From NCBI GenBank assembly GCA_902615425.1, contig CACMPD010000011.1, positions 1-32,152 of the forward strand: a stretch of DNA of 32,152 nucleotides. Direction: 5' to 3'. Shown piece after piece: positions 14,889-24,830 of the stretch. The position numbers and the translations under genes are program-made. The notes under the pieces were generated by a model. That model was not told where the DNA came from. It saw only the letters and a program-made list of their open reading frames with translations, and made no database searches. The first letter of the stretch is position 1. Each line of letters opens with the position of its first letter. Source of the stretch: an uncultured Pelagibacteraceae bacterium. GTDB lineage: Bacteria > Pseudomonadota > Alphaproteobacteria > Pelagibacterales > Pelagibacteraceae.

Positions 14889-15856
14889 GTGAATTTTGCG
14901 TAATCGGCTCAGGTATTTCTGGAGCTACAATTGCAAATCTTCTAAATAAAAAAAATTCAGTAATCTTATTTGACAAAGCGAGAGGTCCAGGAGGTCGTGC
15001 ATCTTTCAAAAGAATGAAAGGTAATATAGGCTTTGATCATGGCACTCAATACTTTTCACCAAAAACCCCAGAATTCAAGAGATTTACTAAAGATTTAATT
15101 AAAAAAAGAATTTTAAAGGTTTGGGGTGGTAAACACATTTTTCTTAACTCCAAAAAAAAAGAAAATAAAAAACATCTGAAAATTATAGGTAAAAATGGAA
15201 ACAATGATATTTGCAAGCACTTATTAAAAAAAATCAATTGCAACTATCAAAGTGAATTAAAAAAAATTCATTATAAAAATAAACTTTGGCATTTATCATT
15301 TGCTGATGGAAAATTAAGATCTTTTAAAAGTATTATTTTGACCTGTCCTTTTCCACAATTAAAAAAGCTCTCTAAAAGATTCATAAATAATTCTTTTTTA
15401 AAAAAATCAGTAAAAATGGATGCAAATATAACTACTATGATTGCTATAAAAAAAAACAAGAAATCAATTAGTAGTTATCTTTTCGAAGATCCAATACTTG
15501 GTTGGGCGGGTAATGAAAACTCGAAAAAAAGATTTAAATCAAAATATGATTTATGGACCCTCCAAAGTACTTTTAATTGGGCAAATAAAAAGATTAATCA
15601 AAATAAAGAAAATAAGAAAGAGAATTCAAAAATTATGATTGATAAGTTCTTTAAACTTTCAAATATTAAAAAAACTAAAATTAACTTCTCTCTTAATCAT
15701 GGTTGGAAATACTCTTCTTACTCAAAACCTTTCAAAATTAAAAGTTATTGGGATCCAAAGAAAAAAATAGGTGTTTGTGCTGATTGGTTCGTAGGGCCAA
15801 GACTAGAGTCAGGGTGGATAAGTGCACGGGATTTATTTAAAAAAATTTCAAGATAA
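14885..15856 (+). CDS. FAD/NAD-dependent oxidoreductase (COG3380, renalase-like)
   Basis: This is a flavin amine-oxidase-fold protein of 323 aa. The N-terminal dinucleotide-binding motif is VIGSGISGATIANLL, followed by the acidic strand end (ILFDKARGPGGRAS) and FDHGTQYF, which are typical of the renalase-like group. Near the C-terminus VCADWFVGPRLESGWISARDL is the second FAD-contacting motif. No substrate can be inferred. It is translationally coupled to tldE by a 4-nt overlap, so it is the third gene of that operon, and it converges on the DUF6134 gene with a 1-nt gap. It is notably richer in Lys/Asn than tldD/tldE. Confidence 0.82.
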   Translation: MSEFCVIGSGISGATIANLLNKKNSVILFDKARGPGGRASFKRMKGNIGFDHGTQYFSPKTPEFKRFTKDLIKKRILKVWGGKHIFLNSKKKENKKHLKIIGKNGNNDICKHLLKKINCNYQSELKKIHYKNKLWHLSFADGKLRSFKSIILTCPFPQLKKLSKRFINNSFLKKSVKMDANITTMIAIKKNKKSISSYLFEDPILGWAGNENSKKRFKSKYDLWTLQSTFNWANKKINQNKENKKENSKIMIDKFFKLSNIKKTKINFSLNHGWKYSSYSKPFKIKSYWDPKKKIGVCADWFVGPRLESGWISARDLFKKISR

Positions 15857-15857
15857 A

Positions 15858-16538
15858 TTATTTAAAGCTTTTCAATCTGTATTCCCAATTTCCCATCCTT
15901 GAGTAAGTCACTTTTAAAATTCTCAAATTTTCTTGATCGAACCAAATGTCAAAGTCTAATCGTTTATCTTTAGGGATATTCATATCTTTAGATTTAAGTG
16001 TAAAATGATCTGCGTCATAAATTTTTCCATAAAGATCAATTTTTTCTTTTCCAATAAAAGTAATAACCTGTTCTTTAATACTTCCAGATATTGGGCTTAT
16101 TTGAGATCCTGCTTGTAAGATTTTATGATTCCACCAATTTCCAATAACGTTATTAGTTGTTGCTTCGCCACTAAATGAGGAGCCCTTAATATCATATTTT
16201 TTACTTTTTTTATTTAATTCTAAATTTACAAATTTTTCTTTATCATTTTGAAGGGTTTTAGAATTATATGATATCAACTGATCCTTAATATATTTTTCTT
16301 CACCATATGACTCAACTTGAAAAATTGTAGCTCCTAATAGATCAACAGAAAATTTAAATTGATTTGTTATAATGGTTTCCTCACCATTTCTCTCAAAAAA
16401 ATAATAATTGTATCCAATTAATTCACCATTTCTAAAAATCTCCATTTCAATTTTGTTATATTTATTGTAGTGACCCATATGTGCCATGGAAATAACTGGA
16501 GAAATTAAAATAAATAAAATGGCTATAAATTTTTTCAT
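15858..16538 (-). CDS. Exported DUF6134-like protein
   Basis: This 226-aa protein has a cleavable-looking signal peptide (MKKFIAILFILISPVISMAH, cleavage near residue 19). The mature part is strand-rich and resembles the DUF6134 family, periplasmic proteins of unknown function. Features are the EIFRNGELIGYNYYFF opening, a central GNWWNHKIL, and the closing FDIWFDQENLRILKVTYSRMGNWEYRL. The fold may be a lipocalin-like barrel, but that is an inference from strand pattern only. It is convergent with the oxidoreductase gene and divergent from the YczE-like gene. Confidence 0.7.
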   Translation of the reverse strand: MKKFIAILFILISPVISMAHMGHYNKYNKIEMEIFRNGELIGYNYYFFERNGEETIITNQFKFSVDLLGATIFQVESYGEEKYIKDQLISYNSKTLQNDKEKFVNLELNKKSKKYDIKGSSFSGEATTNNVIGNWWNHKILQAGSQISPISGSIKEQVITFIGKEKIDLYGKIYDADHFTLKSKDMNIPKDKRLDFDIWFDQENLRILKVTYSRMGNWEYRLKSFK

Positions 16539-16588
16539 TTGGCAATTACATTAGTGGACTTTATCTATAATAGAAATAACTTATTAAG

Positions 16589-17236
16589 ATGTTTTTAAAA
16601 ATAAAGAAAATACCAAAAGTTAATTGGAGTTCTAACAAGCCATATAATTTTAAACCAAAATTTTCCACTTTCTTTTTTTTATGCTTTGGTCTGACGTTGT
16701 TTGGTCTTGGTGAAGGGTTATTGATTGTTTCCTTTACAGGCGCTTCTCCGTGGAGTGTTTTAGCTCAAGGTATTTCCTTAAATGTTAACTTAAGTATTGG
16801 AACAATTACTCTATTAATAAGTATTGCTGTCTTAATTTTATGGATTCCTCTTGGTCAAAAACCAGGAATGGGCACAATATTTAATGCCTTAATAATAGCC
16901 TTTATGATTGATCTTTGTATTAAGTTTGTACCAACCCCGTCTAATTATCTTAATCAATTAATCCTAGCAGTAGTTTCTGTAATGATGGTTGGAATAGGTG
17001 GGGGCATTTATTTAGTTTCTAATCTTGGTGCGGGACCAAGAGACGGATTAATGATTGGTTTACAAAAAGTAACTAATTTACCAGTGGCAGCCGTTAGAGC
17101 TTTTTTAGAAATTTCTGTTGTAAGTATTGGTTGGTATTTAGGTGGAACAGTAGGGGTTGGAACTCTTTTATTCGCTTTTGGTATTGGTCCATGCGTTGCA
17201 CTAGGTTTGTTTTTAGTTGATAAAATTTTTGATTAG
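16589..17236 (+). CDS. YczE-family (COG2364) membrane protein
   Basis: This is an inner-membrane protein of 215 aa with about five or six helices, of the YczE/YyaS group. The group's features are visible: GLGEGLLIVSFTGASPWSVL near residues 37-56, GIGGGIYLVSNLGAGPRDGL near 131-150, and LEISVVSIGWYLGGTVGVGT. The function is unknown; some relatives are annotated as transporters or regulators without proof. The short, positively charged N-terminus (about 22 residues) is cytoplasmic in the likely topology. Its end overlaps the convergent typA by 4 nt. Confidence 0.8.
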   Translation: MFLKIKKIPKVNWSSNKPYNFKPKFSTFFFLCFGLTLFGLGEGLLIVSFTGASPWSVLAQGISLNVNLSIGTITLLISIAVLILWIPLGQKPGMGTIFNALIIAFMIDLCIKFVPTPSNYLNQLILAVVSVMMVGIGGGIYLVSNLGAGPRDGLMIGLQKVTNLPVAAVRAFLEISVVSIGWYLGGTVGVGTLLFAFGIGPCVALGLFLVDKIFD

Positions 17237-19059
17237 GCAGCAGCGCCTGATTTTTCACTTCTTTTTCTTTCATGAGGATCAAGAATAGCTTTTCTTAATC
17301 TACAAGACTCTGGAGTAATTTCTAAAGCTTCATCTGTATTTAACATACTTAATTGTTCAGCAATCGACATTTTTCTAACAGGAGTTAAGACAACATTTTC
17401 GTCTGTACCTTGTGTTCTCATATTAGTTAATTTTTTTCCTTTCATGACATTAATAATCATATCTCCTGGCTTAGGTGATAGACCTACAATCATTCCCGGA
17501 TAAACAGGATCGTTATGAGTTACAAACATTTCTCCTCTTGCCTGTAAATTAAAGATCGCAAAAGCAACTGCCTTTCCTTGTTCCATAGAAATTAGAGCAC
17601 CATTTCTTCTGCCTTCCATTTCACCTTCAAATGGGCCATATTCATGAAAAATTCTATTGATGACACCATTTCCTTTTGTCAGCGTTAAAAATCTACTTGT
17701 ATATCCCATCAAACCTCTTGTTGGTGCATGAAATATAAGCCTCTTTTTATTTTTACCAGTGTCTTTTAATTCTATTAATTTACCTTTTCTTCTATTCATT
17801 GAGTCAATTATTTTTGATGAATGCTCTTCATCAAGATCCATTGTAATTTCTTCTATTGGCTCAAGTTTGTTTCCATTTTCATCTTTTTTATAAAGAACTT
17901 TTGGAGGGCTCACAGTCATTTCAAAACCTTCTCTTCTCATTTGAGTAAGTAAAATTTCCAACATTAATTCACCACGACCACTAACCACAAAAGAGTCATT
18001 TCCCTCATTTTCAGTAAATGTAATTCCAACATTATTTTGTGCCTCTTGAACTAATCGATCTCTAATCTGTGTGCTTGTTAGTTTTTTACCTTCTGTACCA
18101 GCCAAAGGCGATGTATTTACAGTTATAGTAATTGACATCGTTGGGGGATCTATAGGAGTGGCTTCTATTGGCTCGTTAACTTCAAGATCACAAATAGTAT
18201 CTGCAACGTTAGCTTTTTCTAAACCGGCAACAACTACAATATCTCCAGCTTCACCAACTTCAATTGGGACTTTTTTAGTTCCCTCGTATCTAAAAATTTT
18301 AGTTAATCGACCTTCATCAACTTTCTCTCCATTTAAGTTGATTGCCTTAATTGCTTGATTAGCTTTTGCGGTTCCTTGTGAGATTCTACCGACTAAACTT
18401 CTTCCTAAGAAACTATCAGCATAAAGAAGTGTAGAAAGCATAGCAAAAGGTTTTGCTTTATCTAATTCAGCTGGTTTAACATGGTCTATAATTTTATCTA
18501 AAAGTGGATTAAGATTCTCTCTTGGACCATCAACTTCAAGATCAGCCCATCCAGATCTTCCACTTGCATATAATACTGGGAAATCTAGTTGTTCTTCATT
18601 AGCATCTAAACTTACAAATAAGTCGAATGTTTCATCTAGAACTTCATTAGCTCTTTGATCTGATTTATCTAATTTATTTATAACCACAATTGGCTTTAAA
18701 CCTTGTTTTAATGCTTTTGCTAAAACAAATTTTGTTTGAGGCATCACACCTTCAGCAGAGTCTATTAGTAATAATGCTCCATCGGCCATACTAAGTACTC
18801 TTTCAACTTCAGCAGCAAAATCTCTGTGGCCGGGGGTATCAATTATATTTATTCTAGAATCTTTCCAATTAATCGAGGCAGGTTTAGCTAATATTGTAAT
18901 TCCTCTTTCTTTTTCTAATTCTCCAGAGTCCATCAGCCTTTCATCAACAACCTCATTTTCTCTAAATGAACCACTTTGCTTCATTAAATTATCAATTAGG
19001 GTTGTCTTACCATGATCAACATGGGCAATTATGGTGATGTTTCTTATAGTATTATTCAT
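17233..19059 (-). CDS. typA: Translational GTPase TypA/BipA
   Basis: This is a ribosome-binding GTPase of the EF-G superfamily, involved in 50S assembly and stress or cold adaptation. It has 608 aa, the standard length. GTPase motifs are clear: AHVDHGKT (12-19), the switch-I ERGITI (51-56), DTPGH (74-78) and NKLD (128-131). The EF-G-like domains II, III and V follow, then the TypA-specific C-terminal domain beginning near GRNGALISMEQGKAVAFAIF. The protein ends in a basic tail (DPHERKRSEKSGAAA). The small ORF at 19145-19261 lies upstream on the same strand, 85 nt away. Confidence 0.95.
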   Translation of the reverse strand: MNNTIRNITIIAHVDHGKTTLIDNLMKQSGSFRENEVVDERLMDSGELEKERGITILAKPASINWKDSRINIIDTPGHRDFAAEVERVLSMADGALLLIDSAEGVMPQTKFVLAKALKQGLKPIVVINKLDKSDQRANEVLDETFDLFVSLDANEEQLDFPVLYASGRSGWADLEVDGPRENLNPLLDKIIDHVKPAELDKAKPFAMLSTLLYADSFLGRSLVGRISQGTAKANQAIKAINLNGEKVDEGRLTKIFRYEGTKKVPIEVGEAGDIVVVAGLEKANVADTICDLEVNEPIEATPIDPPTMSITITVNTSPLAGTEGKKLTSTQIRDRLVQEAQNNVGITFTENEGNDSFVVSGRGELMLEILLTQMRREGFEMTVSPPKVLYKKDENGNKLEPIEEITMDLDEEHSSKIIDSMNRRKGKLIELKDTGKNKKRLIFHAPTRGLMGYTSRFLTLTKGNGVINRIFHEYGPFEGEMEGRRNGALISMEQGKAVAFAIFNLQARGEMFVTHNDPVYPGMIVGLSPKPGDMIINVMKGKKLTNMRTQGTDENVVLTPVRKMSIAEQLSMLNTDEALEITPESCRLRKAILDPHERKRSEKSGAAA

Positions 19060-19144
19060 AAATCTGGGTTCTTATACATATTTAAACGCTTTTGAAAACT
19101 TAAAAAAACTCATACTAGGCTTGAATTAATTAAGTATTTTTTTT

Positions 19145-19261
19145 TTAATTCGAATTTTTTCGCTTTTCGCGTTTAAGTTTTCTTTTTTCTTTAAAACTTA
19201 ATTTAGGTTTTTTTTTGACACTAGAGTCTTTAAACGATTTTCCACTATATCTTTTTGACAT
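19145..19261 (-). CDS. Predicted 38-aa basic peptide upstream of typA
   Basis: An uninterrupted frame on the minus strand starts with ATG (19259-19261) and ends with TAA (19145-19147). It encodes MSKRYSGKSFKDSSV, then KKKPKLSFKEKRKLKREKR and KNSN. It is strongly basic and has a mixed, protein-like composition (Ser, Tyr, Gly, Asp early on) rather than simple low complexity, and it fills what would otherwise be a 243-nt gap. There is no good ribosome-binding site. The family is not recognised. It could be a small ribosome- or nucleic-acid-associated protein, but no function is shown. Confidence 0.5.
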   Translation of the reverse strand: MSKRYSGKSFKDSSVKKKPKLSFKEKRKLKREKRKNSN

Positions 19262-19280
19262 TATCGCAAGTTTTTATAAA
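19255..19280 (+). promoter_or_regulatory. Possible promoter of the adenine methyltransferase gene
   Basis: A perfect TTGACA (19255-19260) is followed after only 14 nt by TATAAA (19275-19280), or after 16 nt by the weaker TAAACA. The ATG of the methyltransferase lies about 22 nt downstream. The -35 overlaps the start codon of the divergent 38-aa ORF. Confidence 0.3.
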
Positions 19281-19302
19281 CAATGATGTGTTATATTTAT
19301 AT

Positions 19303-20268
19303 ATGCAGAATCAGCAACTAGAATTATTTAATAAAAATAAATCATTAAATTTAAAAGAAAAAAAAGAAATTTTTTTAAGGTCTATTACAAGTAAAAATAA
19401 CATAAGTCAGAATAAATACAAAAGAGTTGCTTTATCGACTATTAGATACGCGGGAGGAAAATCTTTAGCTGTCGGGCATGTTTTTGAATTATTACCTAAT
19501 AATGTTAAAAAAGTAGTTTCTCCATTTTTCGGTGGTGGCTCTATTGAAATAGCCATGAGTAAAATTTTAGGACTTAATGTAGTTGGTTATGATATTTTTG
19601 ATATTCTTTGTAATTATTGGAATTTTCAAATTAAAAAACCTGAAATACTTTTTAAAAGATTAAATAAACTTAAACCTACTTTTTCAGAATTTGAGAGAAT
19701 ACGAAAAATCTTAAATAAAGTTTGGAAAAAAGAAGTTAAATTAGATCCACTTACTTTAGCAGTTTATTACGTTTATAATTTTAATTTATCCTACGGCCCA
19801 GGGTTTATGGGATGGACATCAGAAATTTATTTGAGCAAAAAAAAATACCAGGCAATGTTAGAAAAAATTAGAAATTTTAAACCGGGTAAATTATCTGTGA
19901 AACATGGAGATTTTGAAAAAGTTTTAAAAAGACACAAAAATGATTTTTTGTATTGTGATCCTCCTTATTACATAGGCTCAGACTCTAAAATGTTTAAAGG
20001 TGTTTATCCAATGAGAAATATTCCAGTTCATCATAAAGATTTCCCACATGAAAAATTAAGAGATATGTTAAAAAAACATAAGGGTGGCTTCATATTATCC
20101 TACAACGATTGCCCAACTATTAGAAAGTATTACAAAGGATTTAAAAAATTATATCCAACTTGGCAATATACCATGGGGCAAGGCGAGACTAGAATTGGAA
20201 AAAATAGGATTGAGAAAGGTGATGATCACATCAAAAAATCTCATGAAATTTTAATTTATGATTTATGA
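19303..20268 (+). CDS. D12-class DNA N6-adenine methyltransferase (Dam-like)
   Basis: This enzyme transfers methyl groups from SAM to adenine in DNA. From the ATG at 19303 it has 321 aa. The D12 (alpha) class order is seen: the IRYAGGK start motif (48-53), the SAM motif FFGGGSIE (75-82), a long recognition region, and the catalytic DPPY (219-222, in LYCDPPYYIGSD). A 16-residue longer frame from a TTG at 19255 is less likely. The recognition sequence cannot be predicted. The gene is convergent with, and overlaps by 13 nt, a small GIY-YIG-like gene, the layout of many type II restriction-modification pairs. As an orphan it could be a Dam-like regulator or a phage-derived enzyme. Confidence 0.85.
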   Translation: MQNQQLELFNKNKSLNLKEKKEIFLRSITSKNNISQNKYKRVALSTIRYAGGKSLAVGHVFELLPNNVKKVVSPFFGGGSIEIAMSKILGLNVVGYDIFDILCNYWNFQIKKPEILFKRLNKLKPTFSEFERIRKILNKVWKKEVKLDPLTLAVYYVYNFNLSYGPGFMGWTSEIYLSKKKYQAMLEKIRNFKPGKLSVKHGDFEKVLKRHKNDFLYCDPPYYIGSDSKMFKGVYPMRNIPVHHKDFPHEKLRDMLKKHKGGFILSYNDCPTIRKYYKGFKKLYPTWQYTMGQGETRIGKNRIEKGDDHIKKSHEILIYDL

Positions 20269-20894
20269 TAATTCTTTATTTTTTCAAATAGTGCATCAGC
20301 TTTCGGGCCAATTTTAATTTTTGGTAAAAGAACATATTCTCCATGTAGTAATTTTGCTTTCCTTTCATAGGACTCATTTTTTTCCTGCAAGTTCCACTTT
20401 GGCATCTTAGACATACTTTCAAACTTATTTTTAATGAAATTTTCTGTATCTACTGCGTTTAATAAGGTAATTATTTTTTCTTTTCCGTCTTTTCTAAAAA
20501 CTCCATCTACCTCAGCTTCAATAGTTTCATCAAACCATCTTGCATAAAAATTAACTTTTTTATTATCTTTTAGTAATTTGTAAATTTCTAAATGTAAACA
20601 AAATCTATTTTGACCTGGATCTCCTACCATTGCTCCAAGACCATATTGACCAGTTGCACCACTTAATCCACTTTTTGCGTTTGTATAGCCAATTTTTTGA
20701 ATAATATTATCAACACAAATAAAATAAATAACCATTGATCTTTCAGAGACTTTTCTATTTCCGGAATAGGTATTCTTATATTTAACTACAGCAAAGTGCT
20801 TGTTTCCCTTTGGGGTTATTTTGCCCAAGTTGTTTTCTGAGACAAATTCAAAATGTCCAATCTCTTTTACTTTGTTTATCTCGGAGATATTCAT
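20256..20894 (-). CDS. Putative GIY-YIG-like nuclease, candidate restriction partner
   Basis: This 212-aa protein belongs to no family I can name with certainty. Residues 55-71 (VIYFICVDNIIQKIGYT) have the spacing of the GIY-YIG nuclease core: an IY, nine residues, then KIG, followed by Thr as in the T5orf172-type variants. A later helix holds Glu127 and Glu129 (ETIEAEVDGVF), a plausible place for the metal-binding glutamate. The arginine expected shortly after the YIG motif is not obvious (the first candidate is Arg97), so the assignment is tentative. The gene is convergent with the adenine methyltransferase (13-nt overlap), and lies downstream of the groEL terminator, suggesting its own transcription. 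Confidence 0.5.
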   Translation of the reverse strand: MNISEINKVKEIGHFEFVSENNLGKITPKGNKHFAVVKYKNTYSGNRKVSERSMVIYFICVDNIIQKIGYTNAKSGLSGATGQYGLGAMVGDPGQNRFCLHLEIYKLLKDNKKVNFYARWFDETIEAEVDGVFRKDGKEKIITLLNAVDTENFIKNKFESMSKMPKWNLQEKNESYERKAKLLHGEYVLLPKIKIGPKADALFEKIKNYHKS

Positions 20895-20931
20895 TAAATC
20901 AATTATTTACTTATAAATTTTTTGAGTAAAC

Positions 20932-20962
20932 AAAAAAAAAGGGCAGTAAAAACTGCCCTTTT
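20932..20962 (-). terminator. Rho-independent terminator of groESL
   Basis: AAAAGGGCAGT (20937-20947) pairs with ACTGCCCTTTT (20952-20962) around a 4-nt loop: an 11-bp perfect stem. On the minus strand it is followed by a run of nine T (complement of 20932-20940), and it lies 25 nt after the groEL stop codon. Confidence 0.93.
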
Positions 20963-20987
20963 AGAATTTTAATTAAGAGTAATTGGG

Positions 20988-22667
<1,680 letters not shown>

Positions 22668-22672
22668 TTATA

Positions 22673-22963
22673 TTATTTACTTGAAATACCCATAATGTCT
22701 GACTCTTTCATTATGCTGTATTCTTTACCATCAATTTTGACTTCAGTTCCTGACCATTTGCCAAATAAAACTTTGTCTCCAACTTTAACATCCATTGGAA
22801 TTTTTTTTCCATCTTCAGTTTTCGCACCACCGCCAACAGCAACAACTTTTCCTTCTTGAGGCTTCTCTTGTGCAGTATCTGGTATGATTATTCCTCCAGC
22901 AGTTTTTTCGCTGCTATCTAAAACTTCTATTAAAACTCTGTCATGTAACGGTCTAAATTTCAT
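22673..22963 (-). CDS. groES: Co-chaperonin GroES (Hsp10)
   Basis: This is the seven-subunit lid of the GroEL chamber. It has 96 aa, the standard length. The family signature [20 protein letters not shown] is at the N-terminus, with the mobile loop around [16 protein letters not shown], and [20 protein letters not shown] near the C-terminus. An AGGAGA ribosome-binding site stands 5 nt before the ATG. It is the first gene of the groES-groEL operon, under a sigma-32-like promoter. Confidence 0.97.
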   Translation of the reverse strand: MKFRPLHDRVLIEVLDSSEKTAGGIIIPDTAQEKPQEGKVVAVGGGAKTEDGKKIPMDVKVGDKVLFGKWSGTEVKIDGKEYSIMKESDIMGISSK

Positions 22964-22990
22964 ATATTCTCCTATATAAATATGGGGTTC

Positions 22991-23018
22991 ATATAGAGAT
23001 TGGTAATACTATTTCAAG
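22991..23018 (-). promoter_or_regulatory. Sigma-32 (RpoH)-like promoter of groESL
   Basis: On the minus strand CTTGAAA (complement of 23012-23018) matches the heat-shock -35 perfectly. After 13 nt, CTCTATAT (complement of 22991-22998) matches six of eight bases of CCCCATNT. The leader to the groES ATG would be about 20-25 nt. No CIRCE inverted repeat is present, so control by HrcA is not indicated. Confidence 0.6.
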
Positions 23019-23087
23019 ATATACTTGATATTTAGTTTATTAAAAAAGGTAGGAAATTGTGGATTTTTTGGGTTATAGATTATTTTG

Positions 23088-23906
23088 ATGACTAAAAATT
23101 TAGACAAAGATGGTTTCTGCTCCATCGTTGATAATTATCAGCTTTTTTATATCGATTTATGGGGTGTCATTCATAATGGAATAAACCTTCACAAAGAAGC
23201 AATCAACGTTTTAAAAGAAATCACAAAAAAAGGCAAAGAATACATTCTACTTACAAATGCTCCAAGGCCTAATGATGTAGTTAAATCCTTTTTAGAAAAA
23301 ATGGGCATGGAAAAAGAAATTAGAGACCATGTTTTTACATCTGGTCAAGCATCATTAAATTATCTTAAAAAAAATTTATCAACTAAAAAATTTTTTCATG
23401 TTGGACCACCACGTGATTTTGATTTGTTTAATGACTTCGCAAAAATGAAGTCAGACAATATTGATAGTGGAGAGTACATATTGTGTACAGGGTTATTTGA
23501 TAAATTTGATAAAGATTTGAATTATTATAAAAATTTGTTTGAAAAAAACTTAGATAAAGAGATGGTTTGTACTAATCCTGACTTAATTGTGGATAGAGGT
23601 GATAAAAGAGAGCTTTGTGCAGGATCAGTTGCCATGGTTTTTGAAAAAATGGGTGGCAAGGTAGTATATTTTGGCAAACCATATCCTGAGGTTTATAATC
23701 AATCAATTGATAATAAAGGTAAAAAGATTCTGTCTGTTGGTGATAATTTAAATACTGATATTAAAGGTGCAAATCTTTTAAATTATGACTCGTTAATTAT
23801 TTCAAACGGTATTCATAAAAATGAAATCAAGGAAAAAGGAATTGAAACAATTGCAAAATCTTATGAAACAATCTGCAATTATATTCAATCAGATTTAAAA
23901 TGGTGA
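23088..23906 (+). CDS. HAD-superfamily class IIA hydrolase (TIGR01459-like)
   Basis: This is a phosphatase-fold protein, 272 aa from the ATG at 23088 (a TTG one codon earlier is also in frame). The nucleophile motif is YIDLWGVIHNG, with Asp23 first and Gly in place of the usual second Asp context, a typical feature of the class IIA group that carries DLWGV(I/L). The second motif LTNAPRP and the C-terminal GKPYP followed by SVGDNLNTDIKGAN are intact. These proteins are often annotated as sugar or glycerol phosphatases; the substrate is unknown. It is divergent from groES. The ribF start lies 3 nt downstream, so it probably heads the long plus-strand run. Confidence 0.85.
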   Translation: MTKNLDKDGFCSIVDNYQLFYIDLWGVIHNGINLHKEAINVLKEITKKGKEYILLTNAPRPNDVVKSFLEKMGMEKEIRDHVFTSGQASLNYLKKNLSTKKFFHVGPPRDFDLFNDFAKMKSDNIDSGEYILCTGLFDKFDKDLNYYKNLFEKNLDKEMVCTNPDLIVDRGDKRELCAGSVAMVFEKMGGKVVYFGKPYPEVYNQSIDNKGKKILSVGDNLNTDIKGANLLNYDSLIISNGIHKNEIKEKGIETIAKSYETICNYIQSDLKW

Positions 23907-23909
23907 AAA

Positions 23910-24830
23910 ATGAAATTATATAATAGTTTTAGTATTAAAAAAAATCATAAAAATTCGATTATTTTAATTGGTAATTTTGATGGTCTCCATCTAGGGCATC
24001 AAAAATTATTTAGATTAGCAAAAAAATATAAAAAAAAATATTATTCAAAGATCGGTGTTTTGACTTTTGAGCCGATGCCAAAAATGTTTTTTAACTCCAA
24101 TTTAAAAAATTTTAGATTATCCAACTTAAACCAAAAAATTGAAAATTTAGCTAAACTTAATGTTGATTTTGTTATTACTAAGAAATTTAATCGTAAATTT
24201 TCAAAAACAAAATCAATTTCATTTATTAAAGAAACTTTAGGTAGAAAACTTAGTCCAAAATTTATTTTTGTAAGTAATAATTTTAGATTTGGAAACAAAA
24301 GAGAAGGAAACGTAAAACAATTAATTCATCACGAGAAATTATGTAATTATAAAATTGTAAAACCACAACCTTTATCAATTAAAAAACAAATTATTTCATC
24401 TTCATTATTAAGGAAATATTTGCAGAGTGGGAAACTTAATAAAGTTAATAAACTTTTAGATAGAAAATGGTCAATTGATGGAAAAGTTCAAAAAGGAAGA
24501 CAACTAGGAAAAAAGATTGGTTTTCCGACAGCCAACATAGATATCAAAGATTATGTTCTAGCAAAACCAGGTGTTTATGCTGTTAAAGCTAAGAATATAA
24601 AAAGTTCAAAATATATTAAAGGAATAGCCAATTTAGGGTATCGACCTACATTTAATGGAAAAAAAATATTATTAGAAGTTCATTTATTTAATTTTTCTGG
24701 AAATTTATATAATAAGTATTTAAGAGTAGAATTTTTAAAATTTATAAGAGCTGAAAAAAAATTCAAAAATATAGATCAATTAAAAAAACAAATTAAAATT
24801 GATTTAGTAACTGCAAAAAAAGCAAAATGA
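23910..24830 (+). CDS. ribF: Bifunctional riboflavin kinase/FMN adenylyltransferase
   Basis: RibF makes FMN and then FAD from riboflavin. Over 306 aa it has both domains: the adenylyltransferase with GNFDGLHLGHQ (21-31) and VSNNFRFGNKREG (121-133), and the C-terminal riboflavin kinase with GKKIGFPTANI (200-210), followed by GIANLGYRPTFNG. The composition is very lysine-rich, like its surroundings. Its stop overlaps the start of ileS by 4 nt (ATGA). Confidence 0.93.
   Translation: MKLYNSFSIKKNHKNSIILIGNFDGLHLGHQKLFRLAKKYKKKYYSKIGVLTFEPMPKMFFNSNLKNFRLSNLNQKIENLAKLNVDFVITKKFNRKFSKTKSISFIKETLGRKLSPKFIFVSNNFRFGNKREGNVKQLIHHEKLCNYKIVKPQPLSIKKQIISSSLLRKYLQSGKLNKVNKLLDRKWSIDGKVQKGRQLGKKIGFPTANIDIKDYVLAKPGVYAVKAKNIKSSKYIKGIANLGYRPTFNGKKILLEVHLFNFSGNLYNKYLRVEFLKFIRAEKKFKNIDQLKKQIKIDLVTAKKAK

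Noticed and set aside
19119..19144. Imperfect palindrome CTTGAATTAATTAAG followed by T's as a terminator
   Set aside because: There is no plus-strand gene ending upstream of it, and the stem is A/T-only with a mismatch.
22981..23012. Alternative groES -10 at CCCCATAT (complement of 22979-22986)
   Set aside because: It matches the sigma-32 -10 very well but lies about 24 nt from CTTGAAA, too far for a functional pair.
22964..23087. CIRCE element upstream of groES
   Set aside because: No TTAGCACTC-N9-GAGTGCTAA or near match is present.
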